Shown: positions 33,285-44,526 of the stretch, piece by piece
Position numbering within the stretch: position 1 is the stretch's first letter
Layout: every line of letters begins with the position of its first letter
Assembly: GCA_921293015.1 (NCBI GenBank)
Contig: OV121096.1
Coordinates: 14,449,000-14,512,999 of the forward strand
Direction: 5' to 3'
Source: Phorcus lineatus
Taxonomy: Eukaryota; Mollusca; Gastropoda; Trochida; Trochidae
DNA: 64,000 bases
Notes under the pieces: generated by a model
Databases searched by the model: none
Seen by the model: only the letters and a program-made list of their open reading frames with translations
What the model was told of the DNA's origin: nothing
Translations under genes and position numbers: made by a program

Positions 33285-34570
33285 AAGATGGGTGCAATCA
33301 TTTAAAAGAGAAAAAAATTGTCTTCAATTTGATATAAAATACATATCTGCGCTACGTGGTATAAAGATACAGCTTGTGCCGCAAAAAGGTAATTTTTACA
33401 TATTTTTAGTTTTACACCATTTTGTCACACTAATTTTCTCAAGATGTGCCCAACGTATTTTGACAATTTTCATATCACATGATAGAGAAAACAATTGTCT
33501 TTCATTCCATGTAAAATTTGAATGTGCGCAAAAAAGACATAGCAAGCGCCTCAAAAAACGCCAATGCCTCCATTCAACTCATGTGAACTGAACGGCGATT
33601 TTGACATGTGCCCTTCTTTCGCTCATATCTTGTCAACAGCAAAGCGCATATTGAAATTGTTTACCTTTTGATAAAGAGGGAATAATTGTCTTCGATTTGG
33701 TATTAAATTCATATTTGGGCTATATAAAATAAAAATGCAGCAAGTTCTGCAAAAAGGCATGTTTTTCTCATTCTTTAGTTTTTTAGCATTTTTTAACACT
33801 TTATATCACATAGTATTCTTGGCACATTTTGAAATTTTATATATCAAAATATAGGAAAAAGGATGATCCTCATTTCCATATAAAATTTGTATTTATAGAA
33901 AATCAGTAAAGACCCAGAGAGCATCGCACAAACAGGCATTTTCTGTATTCATAACTTTTTAACTGAGAAGCGATTTTTCACCTGCTTTTTACACTTCCTA
34001 TCCATTGACGGCAGAGCACATTATCAACATTTATTTACTACAATAAAGAGGAAAGAGTCAACTTAATTTCTATGTAAATTTTGCAAATTACAATGAGACA
34101 ATAACGGAGCATTAAGTGATGTCGCAATCATTAAAATGTGTTCTCAAATACATGAGGGTACCATCTTTATACACTATATAATATTCCAAACAAATAGTTA
34201 CATATTTATCATTTTTATATCATCGTAAAGAAGAAATAAATATTTCCATTTCCATATATTATTTTGCACATATTTTCATCAAAATAAAATGTGTGGAAAT
34301 GATGCATCAAATGTCGCAAAAAGGCGATTATCAGACTGTTTTCACTAACTAGACCATCATTTCGTTGGTAATACCTTCCAAAAAAAGATACTATTTTGTT
34401 TTATATCTTCGTAAAGAAGAATAAATTGCCTTCAATTCCATATATATTGTCCATGTATACAAAGCGAAAAACTTGATTTATAAAGTTGGAAATAAAGACA
34501 ATGTGCGAGTGAATTTTCAGAAATGAGCTTCAAATCCGTAGATAATTTGTATATGTGCCCTCAGTGATTA
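33285..34570 (+). repeat. Complex degenerate repeat array, arm 2
   Basis: Four to five units of about 200-240 bases share the order AAGAGGAAA, TTGTCTTCAATTT, ATATAAAAT, GCAGCAAGTGC-GCAAAAAGGC. Units start near 33302, 33495, 33675, 33850 and 34045, with further decay after 34200. It is an inverted relative of 20080-22000. The function is unknown. Confidence 0.6.
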
Positions 34571-34809
34571 AATGATTTTATAATGTTTGAAATAAAGAAA
34601 TTTTTTAAAATGTTGTAAAATTCGTTCTAGATATATTTTTAAAATAATTTTTATACTGATGTGAAGAGGAACTATTCACCTTTAGTTTCGTTTTGATTTC
34701 GCGCATGCGCTGTTAGAATTTATTGAGTTGTGGTGCCTGAATTGAGAACAAGTTTACTTCGGTTGTAGAAACCGAGGGGTGATAGTAATTTCATTCAAAG
34801 TGTCAGGTA

Positions 34810-35041
34810 AGTATAATCCATTTGTAACACGGGATTCGCCGACTAGCTTTGTATAATACGACGATAACCTCCGTATTTCGCCATGTAAACACGCCATATG
34901 TGGTTAAAACGGTTGCATCTGGCGGCGCTGGAAAATTCGGCCACAGGGGATAATTGCACTATAACGGTAGCGAGGCGAGTGCTTGAAAATTCCGCCATGG
35001 GGGCAAAAATGGTCAAAATAATATTCAGCAATGTAAGAGTT
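34810..35041 (-). repeat. Dispersed repeat 'CTGTGGCTGAATTTTCCAGCGC', copy B
   Basis: The reverse complement reads TTGCTGAATATTATTTTGACC, then a block with two copies of a GTGGC(G/C)GAATTTTC core, then GTGTTTACATGGCGAAATACGG. It aligns along its length with 63775-63998. The duplicated core inside each copy is a family trait. Confidence 0.7.
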
Positions 35042-35548
35042 AACATAAAGACTGAGGGTTGGGAAGAAATAGCCTAGCTAGGCCAGACTCTCCCTCCTCT
35101 AAAAAAAGACTAAGGGTGGGGAAGAAATGGCCCAGCTAAACCAGAATTCCCCCCTGAAAATAAAGATTAAGGATGGGGAAGAAAAAGTCAAACTAGGTCA
35201 GAATTTCCCCCTGTAAATACACACACACATATGGATATGAATGTCAAATGATAAGAATCAGCAAGTTTTAAATATTAGCTATTAGTTAGTCCGGAATGTT
35301 ATCAGTTGTACATAAAGGTGAAAGGCAAATAATTTGCACACATAAGTGCGTATCTTTCCACTATAGATAAAAGAAGAGGTGTAAGCTAGTTGGGGTCAAA
35401 ATTGCAATGAATGTGGACAATAGAAATTAAGTGTAGGTAGAATATAGGGTGGGGAAAGTTTGGCCAAGGACAGACTTTCCCCGGGGAATATTGAGCCCAG
35501 GGGGGGAAAGTCTGGCCAGGGGGAGAGTTCGGCCTGTTACACCGGTAA

Positions 35549-36000
35549 TCATTTGCAGTTTTAAAAAAATGTCAACAAAGATTACATTTCATGCGCAAGC
35601 TACGATCGTTGAATGTAAATGAATGTGTACTTTCCGTCCTTTATCATTGTTTCGTTGAGAGCATATTAACTTTGTCTTTCTTCTTTTTATCTATTGTTAT
35701 CAAGTCTCGCTTAGAAAAAAGTTGTTCAAATTGCTGGGAAAATTGCCAGAGTTTCTTTCAGAAAATTATCACATCTTTATGAAAAAAGAATTTTGAAATT
35801 ATCCCTAAAGATTTTGTCAGATCCCCATCATGTCTTATGCGGGGAGTTTGTTAAGCTTCCTTCAGGCAGAAGATATTTATTACCCTGTTATAAAATCATT
35901 AGAGGTAAAAAAAACATTCATTCCTATCAGCGTTCATCTGTTAAATAATCTTTGAATGGAGTGGACAGAGACACACACAGGAAGATGACATCGTAGAGAT
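35549..36000 (+). pseudogene. L2-like LINE C-terminal fragment
   Basis: Plus-strand frames give CQQRLHFMRKLRSLNV, ECVLSVLYHCFVESILT, then after a frameshift GKIARVSFRKLSHLYE and EFVKLPSGRRYLLPCYK and finally a FIP block near 35930. This is the thumb and C-terminal tail of L2/CR1 reverse transcriptases (QQRL-FLRKL, LPSGRR). It begins abruptly at the right end of the 4.7-kb unit. Confidence 0.75.
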
Positions 36001-36009
36001 GATGGTTTA

Positions 36010-36845
36010 TTTCATTATGACATCATGAGTATTAAGAAATAGGTCAGCCGTGAAGTTGACGGGAAATGGTGGCAAAGGGACTGCCCCTCTGCCCATACCT
36101 CACTTAGCAGCCGACTCTAAACTCCAGTCTGACTCCCCGCTGTAGATTCCACTGTCGTTCCTTACGGAGAGGGCCCTGTTTAAGGGATTAACATGGCTGA
36201 AAGCTATTAAGCCCTCAAGCATAGAAAATGTCACTTGGAGCATGACTGAGATGATACTTGCTTAGGTATGAATATTACAATTGTTTCATTTCCATTAACT
36301 AAAGTGATGGACAATAAACCATTGCTAATTACTGAAGCATACAAAAGACTATTCATATGGGTAGGTGATTGCCCCAGGTGATTTTATAAGAATATTGACG
36401 TGATTCTGTTGTGAATTTACTCAACAACTTTAAAATATTGATAAAAATATGCATAGCAACATGTAGGAAAAAAATGAAGAATATATATACAGTTATTAGC
36501 ACTGTCATAGTTTCATTAAGTATTATAATTATTGTTATTATTATGTTCTTTGTTAAACCATTATTAATATGACAATGGTGTCTGTAACAGTATCAGGTGT
36601 GGCGGTAATCAAAATGTAACTAAACCTCAGATATACAAGCACAATTCAAAGTGAAGAAATACAGCCATTGGTTCTCTAGCTCATCATCATCAATCTTTGG
36701 GCTTGGCTGTTCCGAGTACTTCCTAGGGCAGGGCTCTTACAATCAGGCCATGTATATGCTTTTGGCTGCTTATTCCTGGCTATGTTTTTTTAGCCAATGA
36801 CGTCATGTGACTGAGAAAGCAGCTTAAATCAAATATCTGCATCTC
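36010..36845. other. No recognisable feature
   Basis: Mixed sequence including a GC-richer patch at 36050-36190 that shows no open frame of interest. Confidence 0.35.
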
Positions 36846-36850
36846 AACAG

Positions 36851-37929
36851 TAGTGGTGAGACGATTCATCGATATAAATCGATCTATGGGCTGCCGATAC
36901 AGTGAATCGATACAAATTTTACTTTTAAAATGTATCCCGATGCAAGATTTCAAACGGACAACAATACATCCATGTTTAAATTTTAACTTCGGCAAATCGC
37001 GATATTTCAAGCAAATACTAATCAAGAAGATTTATTTTAGTTTAATAATTGATAGCATACTTATTTTGCATCGAAAAATGTCCAAGATACAGCGCTTGCA
37101 TGATGTTAACATTCGCCAATCTGTGTTTCAACTTCATTATCCCACTTCTGAAATTCCAAATGAAGCCTTCCGGAACTTGGCGACCTTCTTTCAAAAGAAT
37201 CACTGCTTTCAAAAATATATAGTAGAAAAAGTATTTAACTATTTAAGTGTGATTTTTAAAGATTAGAAACCTGAAATGCACTGAAATTATAAACCGAAAG
37301 TTGTACTTCTTGATTGCACCAGAAAAAATGGCGGACGCAGGTGTATTGTTTATCCAAGCACTGGTGGTTTTAAAGCACCAGTATAGAAATTGTTCGAATT
37401 TTTGACAAGTTCAAAGTTTTTCTACTTCATGTGAAAGTTTTGTACTCTTGAATTTTGATACAATGTTCACTTGCACTAGTTCCTGACTGATTGTCAATTG
37501 ACTCAAACGATAAAAATTCAACTTTGTGATCTCTGAAGTTTTCCTAGATTGTTGACTTTATTTTCAACTGTGAAAGTTTCGTACTCTGGTATTGATCATG
37601 AAAGACGCCATAGTCAGAAGCTTAAATCAATTATTATCTGCAGTAGAACATTTGTTAAACATTTGTTTCCTGTTTATGTAAGGAGCATCCAAGTATGACT
37701 TTGAAACAAATAAAAGTCTGTCATTGAAAACTTGATTTATTTTTTTTATGTTGAAATTGGGTTGGAATCAGGTTTTAGTAGCAGGATATGTATCGTATCG
37801 CAACCCTTATTTCAGGATACGTATTGTATTGCAGTGTAGGTGCACAATACTTTGGCAATATATCGTTGTGAATAAAATCTTAGTATCGTGATGTATGGTA
37901 TAGCAGAATGAAAGCCAATACCACCACTA
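36851..37929. mobile_element. Probable hAT derivative with TAGTGGTG ends
   Basis: Left end TAGTGGTGAGACGATTC with repeated ATCGATA text and right end complement of TAGTGGTGGTATTGGC, together with GTATCG-rich subterminal blocks on both sides, resemble the element at 29958-30787 in design. Both also contain AAAATGGCGGACG-A near the middle (30262 and 37326). No 8-bp duplication is seen, but CTCAAC lies just outside both ends in inverted orientation. The frame at 36853-37266 has no familiar motif. Confidence 0.5.
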
Positions 37930-38374
37930 GGTTGAGTCCGGTCATACGGGTAGTTCCACTAATGCTAGAAGTGAGTCATTTCATTGGCTAGTTATATAAA
38001 AAGCCATTTTAGGCATTTTGCCTGAAAGATATCAGGGTATTTAAGGGTATCAGATACCAGGGTATTTAAGGAGTTCTGCTGATTCAAAAAACATTGATGT
38101 AACAGGATAATGGAGAATAGTTTGTTACTGGAAGTTATAGAAATGTTAATTTATTTGTTCAGGAATATTTAAAACTTTTTTTTTTGTGACTAACCACTTC
38201 AAAATTGCATTACAGAACCAATGTTGTCGTCACCAACAAGCCCTGGAATAAATCAATATCTTCCAGGATATCTCCTTGGTGAAACATCTCAGCATATCTT
38301 ATCAGTAAGTATTTTCACATTCCAAATTAATTCAAATAAACCTTAATCATGTTAATTTTTAGTTCATCTGGAAT

Positions 38375-38660
38375 TAAGGCCTAATTGGCCTATGGCATGC
38401 CAACCTGCTTCCGTCCATCAGTCAGTCCCTTGAGCCATCTGTAAATTTTTCAGCATTTCAATTACTTTTCCAGTATTAATTCAAGAAATCTGAAATCCTT
38501 GACTAATGAGGTTTTAAATAACCCTCTGTCCAAAAGCAAAAGGCCTAGAAAGCTGAAACCTTGTATGCCTGACTCCTTCGCAGATGGGGATTCTAATTTA
38601 TAGATTTGACGATCTTGTGACATTGTGACCCTAGTAATGGCACACTTAGGTTTCATGCAG
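38375..38660 (+). repeat. Single diverged monomer of the 62-kb tandem family
   Basis: Blocks GGCCTATGGCATGCCA, GTCCATCAGTCAGTC, AGAAAGCTGAAACCTTGT, GACTCCTT and GATGGGGATTCTAATTTATAG follow the order of the leader and first monomer at 62300-62470. Strongly diverged, with no tandem copies. Confidence 0.55.
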
Positions 38661-39237
38661 TAATAGTGGAATTTTCACAAGTCATGTGATCTACCTGACG
38701 ATCATGTGGTACAGGTCAAACTTTTGGACGAAATGGCACCTGTCATCTTTGCCCTTGACTGAGTCGTGCCAAGTTCAAAGTAAGATATTGTGAAAATCGA
38801 TGGAAAACAATGAGCTAATGCCACTTGTATTAGGGCTTCACAATTGTATCACTAGCCATACATAGTAGATGTGTTTTTTTATCAAGTTTTCCAAGCCTAA
38901 TACAGAGCTCAAAATGTGTGACCGCTGGGTCAGAGCGTGTTCCCGCAATGATGACTTCGGCTGACATGAAATTACCCTAGACACCTACTTACACTTTGTA
39001 GGTGGACACAGGCCTACACAAAAACATCCAGGATTCCATTTAAAAAAAATTGTATCTAAGTTTAAGAGTGATTTTCACATGTAAACGTAGATTTATGTTT
39101 TGGATACGTTTCCCAAAGTTCTTTTAGACATAACTTAGAAGTGATATTAAGTCTATGAGTGCTGATAGGTGATTGGAAATACCTACGTGCAAACGAAAGA
39201 TAACTTCCGGTCAATCATCCGAGTACCTGCGATAAAA

Positions 39238-41833
39238 ATGGCATGTTTGATAATTCTCAATTCTGTTCGATCTCTGAGACGGCAACGGGTGTTTAGACGG
39301 TTCACAAGATCTTGACATGCTTGACTATCGCGATTTGATCTCACGCTACCGTTTTCCCTGGAGAGTTATTCTGCAATTAACGGATCTCATCAGGAATACA
39401 ATTGACAGGCCAACTTCACGTTCACATGCAATTCAAGCCCGCATCCAGGTAAAAACCATTATGAAAAGATGTTCCACTTTATATAACACATTTAGAGTTA
39501 CTCCCCTTTTGCTATAAAATGTCGGTGAAGTGTGAAAACTATGATCCATGAAATAAAGTGTCAAAGTAAAAAATCAAATATCCTGTCTTTAACATCCTAA
39601 TTGAATCAGGATTTTTGATGGTTGAATGGTGAATAAGAATATATTTAGAATCAAATAATAACATAATTTGTGCATCGATTTTAAATGTTAAAAAAAAAGA
39701 TTATTAGTGATAAGAAGGAGGTCGCTATTATTGTTGGTCTTATCTTTTTACTTGCATATTTTCATCAGAATTAGTGCAATCTATATCTGTTGTTGATTTT
39801 TTCAAAAATAACTGCACAATAATCCTCAAAAATATCTGAAACTGAAATTCTATGAGAGGAAAATATATTTTTAGGCATAAAATGAAAATACATCGTCTAG
39901 CAATGAATTTTGACAAAAGTGTCCCAATTCTTGGAGTATAAAGAATCTAATCGATAAATTAATCTGTGATCAAAATCAATCAAGGAAAATTATCATTAAG
40001 AAATTGAATATTACATTAGTTGATACCAAGATTTGATATAAATTAAGCATTTACAAAACTAGAAAAACAAACTTTCTGGTACTAAGGTGCTTTGCCTCAG
40101 TTTTACCAGGCGGTAATTTTGAACAGGTAAAATTGTGTTATTTATGCATAATGTGAACATTGTATAATACAACTGAGTTATATCTATATAATGAAACAAA
40201 TTTTTAAAGAATTATTCTAAATCTTTTAATATCCTCTTTATATTTGACAGAAAAGTTAATTTGGGATTCTTCTTTTTTCGTGTGTAGTAAATGGAATGTT
40301 CCATTTTACACATTTGAAACCTTCAATGCAACAGACATGTAATAAAATATAATTTGGTAGCAACAAAATTGAACTTTTTAATATACCTCTGCATTTGGTT
40401 GAATCATTTATTATGCCTTTTGCAAAATGAGATGTTCTTTTTCAGCATTGGAGAATGAAATTGTATAACCTTGATAATAGGGTCCTTTGCTATATCTAAT
40501 CATTTTTTAAAATGAATTATATCCTTTTCTTGTGTTGAAGGAAAAGATGTATTTCATCAATTAGAGATCACTTTTACTCTTGGTCTAAAAGATATTTTAA
40601 ATTCTATATAAAATCATTGGCACTTTTGATAAGTTGCTACTTTTAACAATAACAGGTGATGGCAACTCTACGTTTCCTTGCAAAGGGTAATTACGAATCT
40701 GAAACTGGAGACATTTATGGAATATCAAGGTAAGACGTTATCATCATATGTGAAGGTAAATATTAGAATGATTAAAATAAGACAAACCCTTGGATTTCTG
40801 TTTTAATTTCTAATTACCATGTTTTGAATATTGTTCAACAGACAAATTCAACATCCTAATTTTCTCAGTTATGATAAAACCATTCATTTATGTGAATAGT
40901 TATCCCTTTAATCAATGACAAGCAAAATAAGAATATATGCAAGACAAAAGAAATTTAGTCCCAAAAAGGAGAAGTTATATTAGATTCATCAAATGTTCAA
41001 TATATACTTGGGTCAATATATATTACTCTTATTGTTTTATAGCTTATTATGAATGTTTAAAAAACCCCGTTAATATAAGAAGTAACCAAATCTTTTTGTC
41101 AAGGGAAAATTATTATTCTTTGATTAAAGTCAACCTTATGCAGATCATCAGTTTCAAGAGCCATCACCACTGTCTGCAACTCTTTGAACAGCAAGTTGTC
41201 TAATATCAACCTTCTTGTTGATGTTGCTAGTTTGCGGGAGCTTGCAGGGATTTTATGCTCTAGCCAACATCCCTAATTGTATGGGAACAATAGATGGAAC
41301 ACTTATTCCTGTACAAGGTATGGCAGATGATGCCTCGTAGGTGTGTCGGAAGGGATTCCATGCCCTCAACATCCAGGGGATGAGGTTAGTAATATGTACA
41401 AATAATAAAAAAACTTTATTTATTAGATTCTAAAAGTTCTCATGGTTCGAAATGTACTTTTTAAAATATGTTCACTGATTGAACATTAATTCCACATTCA
41501 TGAATTCATTCATGTTTAAATTAAGTTGTCATATTTTATCAATATTCTTTACTATTTTGAAAATGTCATTTCAGATTTATATTCATGAACATTAAGTTTC
41601 CTGGCTCCACTCATGATGCATTCATTCTGAGTAGCAGTTTGATACAAGAGCTGATGCAGGGACTGCCCAAGGGAGGCTGGTTGCTTGGTGATTCCGGTTA
41701 TGCCCTCAAGACCTGGCTGCTCACTCCCATCACCAACCCCCAACCCCCCTCTCAGACAAGTTATAACACAGCTCATATGAAGACCTGGACAGTCGTCGAG
41801 AGAGCCTTTGGTATTATCAGAAAAGACATATAA
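39238..41833 (+). pseudogene. Harbinger transposase (HARBI1-like), four exons, inactivated
   Basis: Exon 1 (39238-39448) begins ATG and contains LRRQRVFRRF then, after a frameshift near 39300, LDMLDYRDLISRYRFPW. Exon 2 (40656-40729) reads VMATLRFLAKGNYESETGD. Exon 3 (41144-41384) gives SRAITTVCNSL and, after another frameshift near 41250, NCMGTIDGTLIPV (first catalytic Asp) and a TAG in ADDAS-stop-VCRKGFHALN. Exon 4 (41575-41833) has KFPGSTHDAFILS, GWLLGDSGYALKTWLLTP (second Asp) and WTVVERAFGIIRKD (Glu), then a stop that removes the usual C-terminus. Splice sites are CAG|GTAAAA, AAG|GTAAGA, GCAG|A and TCAG|A. All three catalytic residues remain but at least three lesions make it a pseudogene. 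The partner Myb-like protein was not found. Confidence 0.85.
39449..40655 (+). other. Intron 1 of the Harbinger pseudogene
   Basis: AT-rich, no coding similarity; bounded by GTAAAA and an AACAG acceptor. Confidence 0.6.
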
Positions 41834-42641
41834 TCACAAATTGTGATCAATATTTATTTCATATGTTACCATATTTTTACCTAAAAAGGGAAAACAACAT
41901 TAAAAACAAGAATATTGAAGGGCTCTTAATGTTTGTATCAGAAAAGTTAATTAAAATATTTCTCATCTAGGTCTAGGTCAAATTCATTTGATTCAACATG
42001 AATATGAATATCCATCTCCAAAAACCTTAATCATATTGAAGATATAGTTTAATACATTTTAGTTACATAAAACTTCAATCATATTGAAAATATCGTGTAA
42101 TATATAAAAAATATAACACAAGAACCTAACACTTGACAAATTTGGGTAAAGCTCAAACATAGCATTTCAGCAATCAAATCTTGAGTTGGGCCGAATGTAG
42201 TCAGCATGATCATTTCCCAGTGATTCTCCCCAGCTCATTAGGGGTCATTTATTGTCATTCAACAAAGGAATATTTATTAAATCAGCTAGACAGAATCAAT
42301 AATTCACCAACGTAATGCTACAATTGAATGATATAATCTTGTGTAGACCAATATAGACACTCTAGTGCAGTTTGTACTAGAAACTGACAATACTAATACA
42401 GAACAGTTGTATCTGTCTTGTTGCGACGAAGACGTTGAGAAGTTTTGGTCAGTTTAACGATCAACATGCATATGCAATAAATACGATACTGAAACCATTA
42501 CATTGCTGTGAAATAATTATCAACATTTTGCAATGTAATTTCAAAGACATTTTGAATTCAAATCATCCAATAATGTTATTTCTTTGATGGACATGGTTGG
42601 TTTTTAACAATTTTAACAAAACCGCGGGTATGAGAAATTGT
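41834..42641. other. No recognisable feature
   Basis: Probably includes the 3' end of the Harbinger element. Its terminal repeat was not located. Confidence 0.35.
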
Positions 42642-42994
42642 ATTGTACAGGGATGAGAATTTTCCTCGGATCCGAGGAATTCCTCGGATTTGGGTTAATT
42701 TGGGTCGTTTTTGTGAATCGTCTAAATTCGAGGAGAAAAATTTAGGGGGGGTGAGGTTGTAAATAAATCGCCGTTCGAGGCGAGGATAGCAACGCAAGCG
42801 CTATCAATTCACATGACCAGTTAAGTTGAGTAACCCGAAATCTAACTAACGTGCATTTTGATTAGTTGACATACTAAAATGAGCCAATCAGCGATCGCGT
42901 TACGATCTTTTTGTCTTGCTTGAAAACATATGGCGCTAAAGTTTCGTTTAAGGTTATCGAGAGATTCATGTCATGATTTGAGACGATTTGTAAA

Positions 42995-43423
42995 ATGGTG
43001 AACCTAAAACTGACGAAAGAAAACGAGGCAAGGGTGCTTGAAATTGACAAAGGTGTCAAAAACAAGTTTCGATGGGGATGGCTGGAGAAAACAGTAACAA
43101 TGACAGTAAAGATCGGTAAAACTACCGAAGAAGTGACGGAAAAGATTTCCGATTTTATTGTCAAATGTGATATACCAGGGAAGGTTCAATGCACATATTG
43201 CAATGATTTCTTGAATTATGCATCTAGAGGTTGTGTTGCCTTAATTGAACATTGTTCGAAACGTAAACACATCGATGTTGTTGGAACAAGGAGATCGAAC
43301 TACTCGCTCGGGGCGGCGTTTAAAACCATCGATGGACACGGACAAATTCAGATGCCCGTCGAACAACAATCATCACAATCGGCGCCGATAACTCCAATTA
43401 GCGATCGAAAAACGCATTCCGAG
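42995..43423 (+). CDS. hAT transposase exon 1: BED-like zinc finger
   Basis: Starts AAAATGGTG, giving 143 codons in phase 0 up to a strong donor (GAG|GTAAGA). Residues 66, 69, 86 and 92 form C-x2-C-x16-H-x5-H (QCTYCNDFLN...EHCSKRKH), the pattern of BED-type fingers that bind transposon ends. A preceding basic WGWLEK block and a Gln/Ser-rich tail follow. The start was chosen as the first ATG of the frame and places the finger where hAT proteins have it. Confidence 0.82.
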
Positions 43424-43710
43424 GTAAGATTAGTTTCAGTTTTATAATTATGTATATTTCTTAATTTAAATCGCCTTGAAATTAAAAATAACACAACTGA
43501 TTTGAAACATCCGGACGTTTAGTTTATTTATGAAAGATGAAAAAATATGTTTTGCGATATTCTTAACGTGGATATGTTTAACAATTATTTAATCAATTTT
43601 TATTAATGATCATATTATTTTTTGGACAAAAATATCATTATTTTTTCTTTTAATTTGCTTGTTGAATACATTGATAATGCATGATAAATATTTTTGTTTT
43701 TTGTCACTAG

Positions 43711-43740
43711 GAGGAGATTCATATTGATGATAATGCATGT
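43711..43740 (+). CDS. hAT transposase exon 2, 30-bp micro-exon
   Basis: A 30-base segment lies between a good acceptor (TTGTCACTAG) and a consensus donor (TGT|GTAAGT). It encodes EEIHIDDNAC in phase 0, matching the phase of both neighbours. It is too short for similarity evidence; the call rests on splice sites and phase. It might be skipped in some transcripts without breaking the frame. Confidence 0.55.
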
Positions 43741-44526
43741 GTAAGTACTTGTATGGTGGTGGTTTGCAATACTGCAATTAATTCAGATCAATAGGTCCTA
43801 TCATTATTGTAAAACCTTTAAAATAATTCATATTTACTTTCACATGAATTTAACCTTTCAAGTTTTTCTATATTTGGTACTTTGATCTTATAAGCCTTCA
43901 AAGTATTTTCGCAGTACTAACATCACATATTGGACAAAAATTATTAGGTATATATGATCATATGGAAAATTTGAATTCACGCCATGATGGATAACGAAAA
44001 TGATATATTTCATCTTTGAAAATTAAAAGACAACTATACAAAAATCAATTAATTTAAACTTTATCCCTACTTATCTGTCCAGTATATTTAGTCCTTATCT
44101 AACTAGCAGTAAGCATACACATAATATGTAACCACTGTGGATATGGTTTTTAATATATTAACCCTGCTACCGGTACGTTCAGCTACTGACATCAAAGTGT
44201 ATCGCATGCACACATTTCTGGTTAATTTTTACATTATGTATTTTATTTATTTCTTTATTTAAAAGGAAATTCTCATTGTAAATGTAATAAATAAAAAGAC
44301 AAATAATAAATTGTTCTTACTAAAATAGTACTATATAAAGAAATGTATCTAAAAAATTCCTTAAAAATGGTGCAAATGATAATTGATACACGCACCACCT
44401 TCTACCATACTGAATCATTGAGTCTTAATTATTATTGGGCATATTACTGATAACTATTGAATGTGATCAGTCTTGACACTGGTTGTTTGATTGTCATATT
44501 GATTGGATTTTTTTTTTCACTTCCAG

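Larger units (their letters stand above)
30809..35548. mobile_element. 4.7-kb unit with TTACCGGTGTA ends and subterminal arrays
   Basis: TTACCGGTGTA at 30809-30819 is mirrored by TACACCGGTAA at 35538-35548. Inside each end are GGCC...TTTCCCC...GG blocks, then arrays of units of about 55-60 bases built on CTGGCCTAGCTAGGC-ATTTCTTCCCCACCCT: left 31141-31417 (the last part inverted) and right 35044-35213, in opposite orientation. The unit thus has mirrored termini over several hundred bases. No target duplication is seen and the two flanks differ (gypsy left, LINE right), so insertion history is unclear. The interior has no credible gene. Confidence 0.5.

Noticed and set aside
36853..37266. 137-codon open frame on the plus strand
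   Set aside because: It starts within the subterminal repeat of a hAT-like element, has no motif I recognise and low-complexity coding character.
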